Assembly (NCBI RefSeq): GCF_019551435.1
Contig: NZ_CP080544.1
Coordinates: 992,001 to 1,056,000 of the forward strand
Length of the DNA: 64,000 nucleotides
Direction of reading: 5' to 3'
Source of the DNA: Lysobacter soyae
GTDB taxonomy: Bacteria; Pseudomonadota; Gammaproteobacteria; Xanthomonadales; Xanthomonadaceae
Shown in pieces: positions 10,133 to 20,656 of this stretch (position 1 is the first letter of the stretch; the number at the start of each line of letters is the position of its first letter). Both the position numbers and the translations under genes were made by a program. The notes under the pieces were generated by a model. It ran no database searches. It was not told the origin of the DNA and was given only the letters and a program-made list of their open reading frames with translations.

Positions 10133-10996
10133 ATGACACAGGCACGCATTCTTGATGGCAAACGCATTGCAGACGACTTGCTGTCCGGTTTGAAAGCGCA
10201 AGTGGACGCGCTTATTGCCGCCGGCAAGCGCCGTCCGGGACTTGCCGTCGTGCTGGTGGGCGGTGACCCCGCATCGCAAAGCTACGTGCGCAACAAGCGC
10301 CGGGCCGCGGAAAAAGTCGGGATTCAAGCCTTCGACCATGACCTGCCTGAAGGCACGACCGAGGCCGAACTGCTGGCCCTGATCGACCAATTGAACGCGG
10401 ATCCGGCGGTGCACGGCATTTTGGTCCAGCTGCCGCTGCCCGGAATTCCCGATGCCAGCCGCTTGATCGAACGCATCCGCCCCGACAAAGACGTCGATGG
10501 TTTCCATCCGACTAACGTCGGCCATCTGGCGCTGCGCCAATTCGGACTGCGCCCCTGCACACCGCGCGGCATCACGACATTGCTGGCCTATACCGACCGT
10601 CCGGTGCGCGGGGCAAACGCGACCATCGTCGGCGTCTCCAACCACGTCGGCCGCCCAATGGCGCTTGAGCTTTTGATTGCCGGTTGCACGGTCACGAGCT
10701 GCCACAAATTCACGCCACCGGATGTCTTGGAAGCCGCCGTTCGCAACGCCGATATCTTGGTGGTCGCGGTGGGGCGACCCGGGCTTGTGCCGGGCGAGTG
10801 GGTGAAACCCGGTGCCGTGGTGATCGATGTCGGTATCAATCGCATTGACGACGGTCGTTTGGTCGGCGACGTGGGCTTTGACGCGGCGCTGGAACGGGCC
10901 GGTTGGATCACGCCGGTGCCTGGCGGGGTGGGGCCGATGACCGTGGCGACGCTGATGCAGAACACGTTGGAAGCGGCTGCGCTGCAAGAGCCTTGA
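10133..10996 (+). CDS. folD: Bifunctional methylenetetrahydrofolate dehydrogenase/cyclohydrolase FolD
   Basis: Interconverts 5,10-methylene-, methenyl- and 10-formyl-tetrahydrofolate, supplying one-carbon units for purines. The 287 residues match the family. Active-site Tyr51 and Lys55 lie in [14 protein letters not shown], the dinucleotide-binding [11 protein letters not shown] and the C-terminal [16 protein letters not shown] are all present. The start ATG at 10133 follows a short spacer after the MoeB gene. It precedes guaB, and all three genes beyond it feed purine synthesis. Confidence 0.96.
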   Translation: MTQARILDGKRIADDLLSGLKAQVDALIAAGKRRPGLAVVLVGGDPASQSYVRNKRRAAEKVGIQAFDHDLPEGTTEAELLALIDQLNADPAVHGILVQLPLPGIPDASRLIERIRPDKDVDGFHPTNVGHLALRQFGLRPCTPRGITTLLAYTDRPVRGANATIVGVSNHVGRPMALELLIAGCTVTSCHKFTPPDVLEAAVRNADILVVAVGRPGLVPGEWVKPGAVVIDVGINRIDDGRLVGDVGFDAALERAGWITPVPGGVGPMTVATLMQNTLEAAALQEP

Positions 10997-11023
10997 CTTG
11001 GGCGTAGGCAAGCACAAAGGCAA

Positions 11024-12638
<1,615 letters not shown>

Positions 12639-12648
12639 TAAGCATTAA

Positions 12649-12699
12649 GAGCGCCTCACCCGCCCCTTTGGGGCACCCTCTCCACTTTGTGGAGAGGGG
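12649..12699. repeat. Palindromic REP-like element, single unit
   Basis: One unit of the dispersed repeat family: GAGCGCCTCACCCGCCCC head, a CGCCCCTTTGGGGC-type loop and the CCTCTCCACTTTGTGGAGAGG hairpin. It fills nearly all of the guaB-guaA intergenic space, ending 15 bases before the guaA ATG. Confidence 0.8.
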
Positions 12700-12714
12700 A
12701 ATCGAAGATTGAGC

Positions 12715-14289
12715 ATGACTGATATTCATAACGACAAAATTTTGATCCTCGACTTCGGCGCTCAATACACGCAGCTCATTGCGCGTCGTATTCGCGAGAT
12801 CGGCGTGTATTGCGAAATCTGGGCGTGGGACCACAGCCCGGAAGAGATTGCCGCATTCGGTGCGAAGGGCATCATTTTGTCGGGTGGTCCGGAATCCACG
12901 ACAGAGGCCGGTTGCCCGACCGCGCCGCAGGCCGTCTTCGATGCGAACTTGCCGATACTCGGCATTTGCTACGGCATGCAAACGCTGGCGAAGCAACTCG
13001 GCGGTGACACCGAGGCAGGCAACCAGCGCGAGTTCGGTCATGCCGCGCTTGAGATCGTTGCGGAAGACAATTTGCTGTCGAAAGTCGCGACCTCTGACGC
13101 GCTGCGAAACGTGTGGATGAGCCACGGTGATCACGTCTCCAAAGCGCCGGAAGGATTCGACATCACCGCGAAAACAGATCGTCTCGGCATCGCGGCGTTT
13201 GCCAACGATGCGCGCAAAATTTACGGCGTTCAATTCCATCCGGAAGTGACCCATACCGCGGCCGGCGAAGCCTTGTTGCGCCGCTTCGTGGTGGACATTT
13301 GCGGCTGCGACACGCTGTGGACCGCAGACAACATCATCGAAGATCAGATCGCCCGCGTGCGCGCGCAAGTGGGCAGCGACGAAGTCATCTTGGGTCTCTC
13401 GGGCGGCGTCGATTCTTCGGTGGTCGCGGCGTTGTTGCATCGCGCGATCGGCGACCAGCTGACCTGCGTCTTCGTTGACACCGGCTTGTTGCGCTACAAA
13501 GAAGGCGACCAGGTCATGGCCATGTTTGCCGATGAAGCCGAGAAGGGCGGCATGGGCATTAAGGTGATTCGCGTCAACGCTGCCGATCGCTACTTTGAAA
13601 AACTCAAAGGTGTGGAAGACCCGGAAGCCAAGCGCAAGATCATCGGCAATCTGTTCATCGATATTTTTGATGAAGAGTCCAACAAGCTGTCGAATGCGAA
13701 ATGGCTGGCTCAAGGCACCATTTATCCGGACGTGATTGAATCCGCCGGCAGCAAAACCGGCAAGGCCCATGTGATCAAGAGTCACCACAACGTGGGTGGC
13801 CTGCCTGAAGACATGAAACTCGGCTTGGTAGAGCCCTTGCGCGAACTGTTCAAAGACGAGGTGCGCCGTTTGGGCGTGGCCTTGGGCTTGCCGCGCGAGA
13901 TGGTTTACCGCCATCCGTTCCCGGGCCCGGGCTTGGGCGTTCGCATTTTGGGTGAGGTCAAGCGGGAATACGCGGAGCTGCTGGCCCAAGCCGATGCGAT
14001 CTTCATCGACGAGCTGCGCAAGGCCGATTTGTACGACAAAACCAGTCAAGCATTCGCTGTCTTCCTGCCGGTGAAGTCAGTGGGCGTGGTTGGCGATGCG
14101 CGCGCCTACGAGTGGGTGATCGCGCTACGCGCCGTGGAAACCATCGATTTCATGACCGCGCACTGGGCACATTTGCCGTATGAATTCCTGGGTCGTGTCA
14201 GCAATCGCATCATCAATGAGCTGCGCGGCGTCAGCCGGGTGGTGTACGACATCAGTGGCAAGCCGCCGGCGACGATCGAGTGGGAGTGA
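12715..14289 (+). CDS. guaA: GMP synthase (glutamine-hydrolysing)
   Basis: Converts XMP to GMP using ATP and ammonia from glutamine. The N-terminal class I amidotransferase has the nucleophile Cys85 in GICYGMQ and the FHPEVTHT histidine/glutamate. The ATP pyrophosphatase domain has the P-loop SGGVDSS (229-235), and the C-terminal dimerisation domain ends PPATIEWE, the canonical terminus. I use the ATG at 12715; a TTG at 12709 adds two residues. It pairs with guaB upstream. Confidence 0.97.
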   Translation: MTDIHNDKILILDFGAQYTQLIARRIREIGVYCEIWAWDHSPEEIAAFGAKGIILSGGPESTTEAGCPTAPQAVFDANLPILGICYGMQTLAKQLGGDTEAGNQREFGHAALEIVAEDNLLSKVATSDALRNVWMSHGDHVSKAPEGFDITAKTDRLGIAAFANDARKIYGVQFHPEVTHTAAGEALLRRFVVDICGCDTLWTADNIIEDQIARVRAQVGSDEVILGLSGGVDSSVVAALLHRAIGDQLTCVFVDTGLLRYKEGDQVMAMFADEAEKGGMGIKVIRVNAADRYFEKLKGVEDPEAKRKIIGNLFIDIFDEESNKLSNAKWLAQGTIYPDVIESAGSKTGKAHVIKSHHNVGGLPEDMKLGLVEPLRELFKDEVRRLGVALGLPREMVYRHPFPGPGLGVRILGEVKREYAELLAQADAIFIDELRKADLYDKTSQAFAVFLPVKSVGVVGDARAYEWVIALRAVETIDFMTAHWAHLPYEFLGRVSNRIINELRGVSRVVYDISGKPPATIEWE

Positions 14290-14311
14290 TCATCGCCGGA
14301 CGACAAGGCCG

Positions 14312-15103
14312 TTACATGGCCTGATGTGCCCAGGCAGGTAGCAAACCGAAGGCGCCCAGCGCCATCCACACTGCCATCGCAATCATCATCAAGTTTTCGG
14401 TGAGCGAGACGAAGCCGAGCGGCACGTTGCTCGACCCGCCGACACAGGCGCACTTGAGTTCCCGGCGATCGATATACACCGCTTTGAACACTGATACAGC
14501 GCCTATCGTCCCGATGAAGAGCGCGACCGGAACCGAGAGCCACGTGAGCACGCCCGCGATCATCAAGATGCCGGCCAGTCCTTCAGCAAACGGATACAGA
14601 TAGGAATAGGGCACCCAGCGCTTGGCAAGCAGGTCGTAGTTCAAAAACATCGTCGCGAAACTTTCGACGTTCTGCAGTTTGAGCAATGCGAGCACGGCCA
14701 TGCTGAAGCCGATGAACCATTCCGCGGCGCGAACCGTGAAAGGTGTCCCGTGGACGGCCTGACTTGCCGCGAGCGCCATGAGCAGCGTCATACCGAACAG
14801 CGCCATCACCGGCCGATAGCTGGTCGCACCCGGCGCTGCCACGTGCTTTCCGAGATGGCGTCGCAGATCGTCATAGCCGCCGATTCGCACACCGGCGATA
14901 AACACCTGCGGTGTCGTCTTCACCCCGTGCTCGGCCTTGAATGCATCCACCTCTTCGCGAGAGGTCAGCCAACGGTCTTCAACGTCGAAGCCTTCTCTAC
15001 GCAGCAAATCCAAGGCTTTCAAGCCATAAGGGCAGGTATGTTGCGCCATCACCATGCGATGAAGAAAAGCGCGCTTGCGGCCCTGAGGTCCTGAGGTATA
15101 CAT
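14312..15103 (-). CDS. Glutaredoxin-like domain fused to MauE/DoxX-type membrane protein
   Basis: A 263-residue fusion. Residues 1-90 are glutaredoxin-like with the redox motif HTCPYGLKAL (CPYG) and TTPQVFIAG, the cis-proline region. The remainder has four to five membrane segments in the pattern of MauE, the methylamine utilisation/redox-associated membrane family, and a CAC motif after IDRRELK. The ATG at 15103 has a strong AGGAGG site, so it is preferred to upstream starts. It faces a MerR regulator across a mer-like operator whose orientation would drive this gene. The substrate is unknown; a role in thiol or metal stress is inferred. Confidence 0.8.
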   Translation of the reverse strand: MYTSGPQGRKRAFLHRMVMAQHTCPYGLKALDLLRREGFDVEDRWLTSREEVDAFKAEHGVKTTPQVFIAGVRIGGYDDLRRHLGKHVAAPGATSYRPVMALFGMTLLMALAASQAVHGTPFTVRAAEWFIGFSMAVLALLKLQNVESFATMFLNYDLLAKRWVPYSYLYPFAEGLAGILMIAGVLTWLSVPVALFIGTIGAVSVFKAVYIDRRELKCACVGGSSNVPLGFVSLTENLMMIAMAVWMALGAFGLLPAWAHQAM

Positions 15104-15146
15104 TTGTCCTCCTGATTCAAAACGCTGATTTGAATTGGTTAGGTGT

Positions 15147-15178
15147 ATGCTAACTCCCGTACCACGGTACGGAGTCAA
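15147..15178 (-). promoter_or_regulatory. mer-type promoter/operator for the glutaredoxin-MauE gene
   Basis: On the minus strand a -35 TTGACT (15178-15173) and a -10 TAGCAT (15152-15147) are separated by 20 bases occupied by a dyad with arms ACTCCGTACC and GGTACGGGAGT. MerR-class promoters have such over-long 19-20 base spacers, and TTGACTCCGTAC matches the start of the classical mercury operator. The MerR gene starts five bases beyond on the other side. Confidence 0.7.
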
Positions 15179-15182
15179 GCCC

Positions 15183-15566
15183 ATGAATCTCTCCATCAAA
15201 AAGTTTGCCGAAGCCGGTGGCGTCGGCGTCGAAACGGTCCGCTACTACCAGCGTCGTGCGTTACTCGATACGCCCGGAAAAGGTGACGGTATCCGCCGTT
15301 ACGGTGAAGACGATGTCCGGCGACTCCGGTTTATCCGCATGGCCCAGCACGCAGGTTTCACGCTCGAAGAAATCAAAGAATTGCTTGCGCTTGATGCAGG
15401 CCAGGATCGACAGCGGGCACGCGAACTGGCGCGCACCAGAATCACGCTGCTCAATGAACAAATTGCCGAGATGGAACAGGCTCGGGATTATCTGCAAAAG
15501 CTGGCGCACCAGTGCAGTGCGAAAAAGACCGGTCCTTGCCCGATTCTTGCGTCGTTCGAGGGGTAG
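15183..15566 (+). CDS. MerR-family transcriptional regulator
   Basis: A 127-residue activator/repressor with an N-terminal winged helix (KFAEAGGVGVETVRYYQRR), a long dimerisation helix, and a metal-binding-like tail HQCSAKKTGPCPILASF resembling the tail of mercury-responsive MerR. The cysteine normally found near residue 82 of MerR (in the DGTHC region) is absent here: the aligned segment reads LDAGQDR. The ATG at 15183 is chosen over an upstream in-frame start because the latter would translate the operator. It is divergent from the glutaredoxin-MauE gene, its probable target. Confidence 0.85.
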   Translation: MNLSIKKFAEAGGVGVETVRYYQRRALLDTPGKGDGIRRYGEDDVRRLRFIRMAQHAGFTLEEIKELLALDAGQDRQRARELARTRITLLNEQIAEMEQARDYLQKLAHQCSAKKTGPCPILASFEG

Positions 15567-15589
15567 CGCCAGTTGATTGATGCGTTCAA

Positions 15590-16051
15590 TTATTTGACCG
15601 AGTAAGTCTGCCGATCAGCGGAAACTCCGTTCAAAAAGATTTCAACCGTGTACTTGCCATTTGGCCATGCATCCGGCTTCGCGATTGAAAACACGGTGTC
15701 GCCGCTGCCGGAAAAACGCAGGTCGGTGCTTTCCGTCTGAACCTGTTGGCTGGCATCACCTTCACCGTAGGTCCAGAGCACACCCAGCGTGCCATCGGTC
15801 GCGGCATCCGTGCAGGTTTTCGTTGAGACCGACGCGTAGATGGTGTCATCAGGTTTGAAGAGTTTTGTCGGAACCACAACGCGTGCTTTGTCGTTCACAC
15901 GGCTTCCCAAGGTCACACCCGATACCTCCACAGCGACGGGATCGCCACTGCCATTGATATCGCCGCAGCGTTCAAGAGCCTTCACCTGCAAGGAAGCAAC
16001 CATGGTCGCCGCCGCAATGGCTGTCGTGAACAATCGCGTCTGAAAATTCAT
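15590..16051 (-). CDS. Secreted protein of unknown function
   Basis: A 153-residue protein with a plausible signal peptide (FTTAIAAATMVASLQVKA) and a mature part rich in beta-forming residues with two cysteines (ERCGDI and STKTCTD) that could form a disulphide. Repeated short phrases such as TVFSIAKPDAWPNGKYTVEIF suggest an immunoglobulin-like fold that modifies or binds extracytoplasmic targets, but I recognise no family. I place the start at 16051 because the signal peptide begins there. It ends close to merR, tail to tail. Confidence 0.65.
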   Translation of the reverse strand: MNFQTRLFTTAIAAATMVASLQVKALERCGDINGSGDPVAVEVSGVTLGSRVNDKARVVVPTKLFKPDDTIYASVSTKTCTDAATDGTLGVLWTYGEGDASQQVQTESTDLRFSGSGDTVFSIAKPDAWPNGKYTVEIFLNGVSADRQTYSVK

Positions 16052-16160
16052 TCGGTCTACCTTAGATTTCTGGAATGGCGTCAATTGCTGCCTGATCGCC
16101 TTTGCTGTAATCACCGCTGCAACGTGATTCGCCACATGTTACACGCTCGTCTTTCCAGAA

Positions 16161-16176
16161 CTAGCTCGTCAGCTAG
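16161..16176. repeat. Small inverted repeat in the 206-base intergenic region
   Basis: CTAGCT-CGTC-AGCTAG is a perfect six-base inverted repeat between the divergent secreted-protein and HEPN genes. It could be an operator for either. I see nothing else in 16052-16257. Confidence 0.25.
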
Positions 16177-16257
16177 CCGGTCCGCACTTGCGAAAATTTC
16201 TGAGCAAGTCAGGGCGCGTCCTCAGGCAAAGTCGGAAAAGTCCTATAGACATCCGAG

Positions 16258-16923
16258 ATGATCATGATGCCGCCGCCAAACTCGGCACCTTCGCTTCGAG
16301 AGGCGCATCGCGCGACGCGCGATGCTCAACCCGAGAACCTGCGCGTGCGTATCCACCGCGCGATCAGCTGGCTGGAGCGGGCCGAGATGGAAAAAGAAGA
16401 CATGGATGCAAGATTCATTTTCTTGTGGATCTCGCTCAATGCCGCCTACGCTCGCGAATTCGGCTATGAGCAGTCGGAGCGGGATGAAGCCATGCGCTTC
16501 CTGCGCAAGCTTCTGGCTTGCGATATTGAGGGTCGTATCCACGCGGTGCTGTTCAACCAATTCAGCGGCCCCATTCGCACATTGATTGACAACAAATACG
16601 TATTCGAACCGTTTTGGCGGGCGATGCGGGAGCATGACAGTAGCGAACTCTGGAAGTCCAAGTTTGAACAAGCCAAAGGCGTGGCCTTGAAAGCCATCAT
16701 GGATCGCGACACCGCCACCGTGCTTTCAGTGGTCGCCGACCGACTGCATGTCTTGCGTAACCAGTTGGTTCATGGTGGCGCCACATGGAACGGGCAGGCC
16801 AATCGCGCCCAAGTGCGGGATGCCGCGGCAATCCTGTCCACATTGATGCCCGTAGTGATCGATTTGATGGTGCACAGCCGGGACGTGGATTTTGAAGCGA
16901 TCACCTATCCGTGGGTGAAGTGA
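16258..16923 (+). CDS. HEPN-domain protein
   Basis: A 221-residue all-helical protein. The segment LRNQLVHGG contains the HEPN signature R-x4-H (Arg167, His172), and FIFLWISLNAAYAREF is typical of the stand-alone Apea/MAE-type HEPN proteins. HEPN proteins are often RNases in toxin or defence systems, but no MNT partner or other obvious antitoxin lies next to it; the neighbours are a secreted protein and pirin. The role is therefore unknown. Start at the ATG at 16258; a second ATG at 16264 is possible. Confidence 0.75.
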   Translation: MIMMPPPNSAPSLREAHRATRDAQPENLRVRIHRAISWLERAEMEKEDMDARFIFLWISLNAAYAREFGYEQSERDEAMRFLRKLLACDIEGRIHAVLFNQFSGPIRTLIDNKYVFEPFWRAMREHDSSELWKSKFEQAKGVALKAIMDRDTATVLSVVADRLHVLRNQLVHGGATWNGQANRAQVRDAAAILSTLMPVVIDLMVHSRDVDFEAITYPWVK

Positions 16924-17001
16924 AACCGCTTTGGGAAAGACGGGCGAACGAACCTTTTACAGCCGTTTGCGACAATCAAGGCTGATCTACGGAGCAGCGA
17001 C

Positions 17002-17895
17002 ATGGCCATCGACCTCATCATCGACAAGCGCATTCACGACCTCGGTGGCGGATTTAAAGTCGGGCGTGTGCTGCCGTTTCGCGCGCGTCGCATGGTCGGT
17101 CCGTACGTGTTCTTCGACCATATGGGGCCGATGATGCTCGCGCCGGGCATCCCCAGGAATTTGGATGTACGGCCCCATCCGCATATCGGTCTCAGCACGG
17201 TCACCTACCTATACAGCGGCGCGATGACGCACCGGGACAGCCTGGGCTCGAACATTGAAATTCGTCCCGGCGAAGTGAATTGGATGACGGCGGGGAAGGG
17301 CATCACCCACAGTGAGCGTTTTGAGCGTGCGCGACTGGAAGGCGCGAACATGCATGGCATTCAAGCTTGGGTGGCGCTGCCGAACGAAGCCGAAGAAGTA
17401 GATCCTTCTTTTGCACATCATGCCGGCGACGACTTGCCGACCTGGTCAGACGCTGGCGTGCAAGGGCGCCTGATTGCCGGCGAAATTGATGGATTGCGTG
17501 CAGGCGTACAAGTCCATTCGCCACAGTTCTATCAGCACTTGGAAATGGTGAGCAATGCGCGGCATACGGTCTCTGCACAGTATTCTGAGCGCGCGGTGTA
17601 TGTGGCGAGCGGTTCAATCCAGATTGCGGATCAATCATTAGCTGCCGGACGAATGGCGGTCTTGAAGCCCGGTCAAGCCGTGGATTTGCGTGCGCGTGAA
17701 AACGCCACCGTGATGGTGCTGGGCGGTGAACCGGTAGGTGAACGATTCCTGCTGTGGAATTTCGTCTCTTCGTCTAAAGCGCGACTGGCGGAAGCGGCCG
17801 AAGATTGGCGCCAACAACGCATGAAATTGCCGGTCGGCGACGATATGGAATTCATTCCGCTGCCTGACAGTGCCGCACCGCCGCTAAAAACCTAG
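17002..17895 (+). CDS. Pirin family protein
   Basis: Bicupin of 297 residues. The N-terminal cupin carries the pirin signature with metal ligands in RPHPHIGLSTVTYL and MTAGKGITHSE, and the C-terminal Pirin_C domain includes VYVASGSIQIA. Bacterial pirins are iron proteins; some act as quercetin dioxygenases or modulate central metabolic enzymes. The start is the ATG at 17002. There are no operon partners with an obvious link. Confidence 0.9.
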   Translation: MAIDLIIDKRIHDLGGGFKVGRVLPFRARRMVGPYVFFDHMGPMMLAPGIPRNLDVRPHPHIGLSTVTYLYSGAMTHRDSLGSNIEIRPGEVNWMTAGKGITHSERFERARLEGANMHGIQAWVALPNEAEEVDPSFAHHAGDDLPTWSDAGVQGRLIAGEIDGLRAGVQVHSPQFYQHLEMVSNARHTVSAQYSERAVYVASGSIQIADQSLAAGRMAVLKPGQAVDLRARENATVMVLGGEPVGERFLLWNFVSSSKARLAEAAEDWRQQRMKLPVGDDMEFIPLPDSAAPPLKT

Positions 17896-17973
17896 CGCGT
17901 GTCGCGCCCGTCACGGGGCAGGCATAACATCGCGACTGTCGCAACGATCTTCCCCTTTGCCTGGAGCTTTGCC

Positions 17974-18393
17974 ATGTCAGAAATGATTTTCGTCAACCTG
18001 CCCGTTGCAGACCTCGACTCATCGAAAGCTTTCTACAGCGCTCTTGGATTCGAAAACAATCCCGTCTTCACTGACGAGAGTGCCGCCTGCATGGTGTTGA
18101 ATGCGCACTTCGCCGTGATGCTGATTACGCATCCGCGCTGGCGCGAGTTCACCGATCGTCCCATTCCGCCCAAGGGCGCAAGCGAAGTCATGATTGCGGT
18201 GCCGCGCGAAAACCGGGAGGCGGTCGACGCGACGTTGGACATTGCACAGAAGCACGGCGGGACCGCCGATGTGAACGCAAAGCAAGATTTGGGATTCATG
18301 TACAACCGCTCGTTGACCGATCTCGACGGTCACATCTGGGAGGTGTTTTGGATGGATATGGCGGCGTTTCCCGGCAATGCCCAACAGGGCTGA
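17974..18393 (+). CDS. VOC (glyoxalase/bleomycin-resistance) family protein
   Basis: A 139-residue protein with two beta-alpha-beta-beta-beta modules typical of the vicinal oxygen chelate fold, starting MIFVNLPVADLDSSKAFY and ending with DLDGHIWEVFWMD, where the final glutamate is the usual metal ligand. It resembles the PhnB-like or YaeR-like subgroup rather than glyoxalase I itself. The ATG at 17974 is preferred over upstream starts lacking this motif. The substrate is unknown. Confidence 0.85.
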   Translation: MSEMIFVNLPVADLDSSKAFYSALGFENNPVFTDESAACMVLNAHFAVMLITHPRWREFTDRPIPPKGASEVMIAVPRENREAVDATLDIAQKHGGTADVNAKQDLGFMYNRSLTDLDGHIWEVFWMDMAAFPGNAQQG

Positions 18394-18402
18394 ACCTGCG
18401 AC

Positions 18403-18774
18403 TTAAAACATGCCGGATTGGTTGGGTGAATCTTTCGGGATGACCTGGCCGACATCCCACATTTCGACGATCTGATCGTGGTGAAATCGAAGAATGTGGA
18501 CCACCGCAATGTTTGTTTCGCCCTGCGCGCGCTGGACGTTCGAGAACACCATGACGCGATCGCCCGATTCGAGCGTTTGCTTGACGTCAAATGACTTGTT
18601 GGGCTCATCGCGAGCGCTTTGTTCCATCCCTTGCTTGAGCGCTTCCTGATCGTCTGGGAACCAGGCATTGTGATGACGGAAGTCGGGTGCAACATGCTTA
18701 GCAAAGGCTTCTGCGACGTCGCCACGGGCGCACATTTGCAGGAATTCCACGGCGGCGTTTGTGTGGGTGTTCAT
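18403..18774 (-). CDS. SnoaL-like (NTF2 fold) protein
   Basis: A 123-residue NTF2-fold protein. AVEFLQMCARGDVAEAF, the early HHN and the FHHDQIVEMWDVGQ strand are the usual marks of SnoaL-like polyketide cyclase relatives encoded as orphans in many genomes. It is convergent with the VOC gene, nine bases apart. No specific reaction can be assigned. Confidence 0.85.
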   Translation of the reverse strand: MNTHTNAAVEFLQMCARGDVAEAFAKHVAPDFRHHNAWFPDDQEALKQGMEQSARDEPNKSFDVKQTLESGDRVMVFSNVQRAQGETNIAVVHILRFHHDQIVEMWDVGQVIPKDSPNQSGMF

Positions 18775-18849
18775 GCGGGTTCCTTCTAGAAGGTCGCCAT
18801 TGAAGGTATACGATGTGTATTGAAGATTGAGTTGAAGAGGATTCGCTTC

Positions 18850-19038
18850 GTGAAACAGTCTGCCTATGCAAAGCTTGTTGGAACGATTTTTGCGCTCCTG
18901 GCACTATTCCATGTGTGTCGGTTGGTTGTCGGTCTGCCGATTGACGTGGGTGGTTGGGCAATGCCGAATGCGTTGTCGATTCTCGGTCTCGTGGTTGCGG
19001 GTGCCTTGAGTTGGCTGGGATTCAAAGCCAAGCCTTGA
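18850..19038 (+). CDS. Small membrane protein
   Basis: A 62-residue protein with two predicted membrane helices (LVGTIFALLALFHVCRLVVG and ALSILGLVVAGALSWLGF). The GTG at 18850 has an AGAGGA ribosome site about eight bases upstream; a TTG at 18820 is an alternative. It lies 12 bases before a pseudouridine synthase on the same strand. I recognise no family. Confidence 0.6.
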   Translation: MKQSAYAKLVGTIFALLALFHVCRLVVGLPIDVGGWAMPNALSILGLVVAGALSWLGFKAKP

Positions 19039-19050
19039 TCGGGGGTTCCC

Positions 19051-19887
19051 GTGCCACCGAGCCGGCTACAATTGCCCGTCGGTCCTTGGGCCACGCTCAT
19101 TGAAGGATTGTGCGCACGATTTCCGAGGATTTCGGAAGAGACATGGCGCTCTCGATTTGCACGGGGCTTGGTGACCGACGCAAACGGCAATAACTTGACG
19201 CCGGAAACCCCGTATCGCGTCGGTTTGGAAGTGCGCTACTTCCGCGAAGTGGCATCGGAGCCGGTGATTCCTTTCACCGAATCCATCGTCTACCAGGATG
19301 CGCATTTGGTCGTTGCATACAAGCCGCATTTCTTGCCAGTCATGCCGTCAGGGCGATTTGTGCGCGAGACCTTGCTGACGCGCTTGATTGAGAGATTGGG
19401 AAATCCCGATTTGGTGCCTTTGCATCGAATCGACAGGGAGACGGCCGGATTGGTGATGTTTTCGGCGAATCCAGACACGCGTGCCGCCTATCAAGCTTTG
19501 TTTCGTGAACGCAGGATTGAGAAGACCTACGAGGCCATTGCGCCGCCTTTAAAGGGGCGTGAGTTTCCGTTTGTCCATCGGACACGGATTGTGCCGGGGG
19601 AGCCTTTCTTCCGAATGCAGGAAGTGCTCGGAGAGCCGAACAGTGAGACAGTGATTGATGTGATTGAGCGTGGCGAGAATTTATGGCTTTACAAACTGAT
19701 GCCGGTGACGGGACGGAAGCATCAGTTGCGGGTGCAGATGGCGGGGTTGGGGGTGGGGATTATGGGGGATTCGATTTACCCCGACGTTCGCGAATCGAGC
19801 GACGGGGATTATTCGAATCCTTTGCAATTGGTTGCTCGACAGTTGAAGTTTAGGGATCCGGAAACGGGGGTGTTGCGCCGGTTATAA
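19051..19887 (+). CDS. RluA-family pseudouridine synthase
   Basis: Isomerises uridine to pseudouridine in rRNA or tRNA. The catalytic motif HRIDRETAG contains the conserved aspartate, and GRKHQLRVQM and GDSIYP follow in the usual order. The 278 residues start at a GTG at 19051. The N-terminal part lacks a clear S4 domain. The target base cannot be told from sequence. The 44 bases after it lead straight into the defence island, so this gene marks the left boundary of the conserved backbone. Confidence 0.88.
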   Translation: MPPSRLQLPVGPWATLIEGLCARFPRISEETWRSRFARGLVTDANGNNLTPETPYRVGLEVRYFREVASEPVIPFTESIVYQDAHLVVAYKPHFLPVMPSGRFVRETLLTRLIERLGNPDLVPLHRIDRETAGLVMFSANPDTRAAYQALFRERRIEKTYEAIAPPLKGREFPFVHRTRIVPGEPFFRMQEVLGEPNSETVIDVIERGENLWLYKLMPVTGRKHQLRVQMAGLGVGIMGDSIYPDVRESSDGDYSNPLQLVARQLKFRDPETGVLRRL

Positions 19888-19931
19888 TGAATACGTTCGA
19901 GACGCTGTTCCTCTTTTCCAACCCGGGGACA

Positions 19932-20654
19932 CTATTTTGGCACTAACGAACTTAAGAAGAAGTCCATTTCTTCTTCGTCAAACATCTCGAGGACCAAGCC
20001 TGCACCATACAAGTTTAGGCGTTTCATGAACTCGCGAAACAGATTCTCATTGCGGCGAAGTCCCTGATTTATCTCGAGAGTCCGAATGATCGCGCGCGTG
20101 ACAGGCATTCGAGCTCCGAGCGCAGGTCGTTCGACCAAGCTGCTTCTTATGTCCGATCGAGACAAGATCATTCGGAGCGCGCGCTCCGGATCTTCTGGAA
20201 GGGCACCTTTTGCGATGTAATGATTCCACCACAATCGAGAGATTGCATGGTCGTCACGGCATGCCGTCAAGCCATTGGCGAAGAAATGTTTAGAGACAGA
20301 TCGCTCAACCTGTAAATCGCTCTGACCGGCCTTGAGCCAGCGCTTGCGCGCGAACTCGAGGCCATCGGTATGCGTCAACCGTGTCCACAGCCGTGCTTCT
20401 CGAGCCAATACCGGCGTCAAAGATGCAAATGCCTGTCCGACAATCATGGAATTAGTAATCTCGCTTTCCGGAGAGCCGGATGGATCCAATTGCGAGAGCG
20501 CCGCAAGGTTTGCTTGAACCGGCAACGTGTATCGCCATTCTCCAGTGGCTTCCAAATCATGAAAGCTTCCGGATCGATACCTTTCAATATTCATCCCTAT
20601 GGATTCTTTGAGGTCGTCCGCGACAGATTGGCTGACATAAAGCAGGTTCTGCAT
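19932..20654 (-). CDS. Unassigned protein, third gene of the GHKL-ATPase set
   Basis: A 240-residue, mostly helical protein of unknown function. It contains ISRLWWNHYIAKGA in the middle, a pattern I associate tentatively with DUF6339-like proteins, and a charged C-terminus (FDEEEMDFFLSSLVPK). The start is the ATG at 20654, which has AAGGAG five bases upstream inside the preceding gene; a GTG at 20660 overlaps that gene's stop. The tight spacing shows it is translated with the GHKL ATPase and the 272-residue protein, so the three probably form one machine. Confidence 0.75.
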   Translation of the reverse strand: MQNLLYVSQSVADDLKESIGMNIERYRSGSFHDLEATGEWRYTLPVQANLAALSQLDPSGSPESEITNSMIVGQAFASLTPVLAREARLWTRLTHTDGLEFARKRWLKAGQSDLQVERSVSKHFFANGLTACRDDHAISRLWWNHYIAKGALPEDPERALRMILSRSDIRSSLVERPALGARMPVTRAIIRTLEINQGLRRNENLFREFMKRLNLYGAGLVLEMFDEEEMDFFLSSLVPK

Positions 20655-20656
20655 GT

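Noticed and set aside
16052-16257. Possible small RNA or gene between the secreted protein and the HEPN gene
   Set aside because: Only one small inverted repeat is visible; no promoter-terminator pair or coding pattern.
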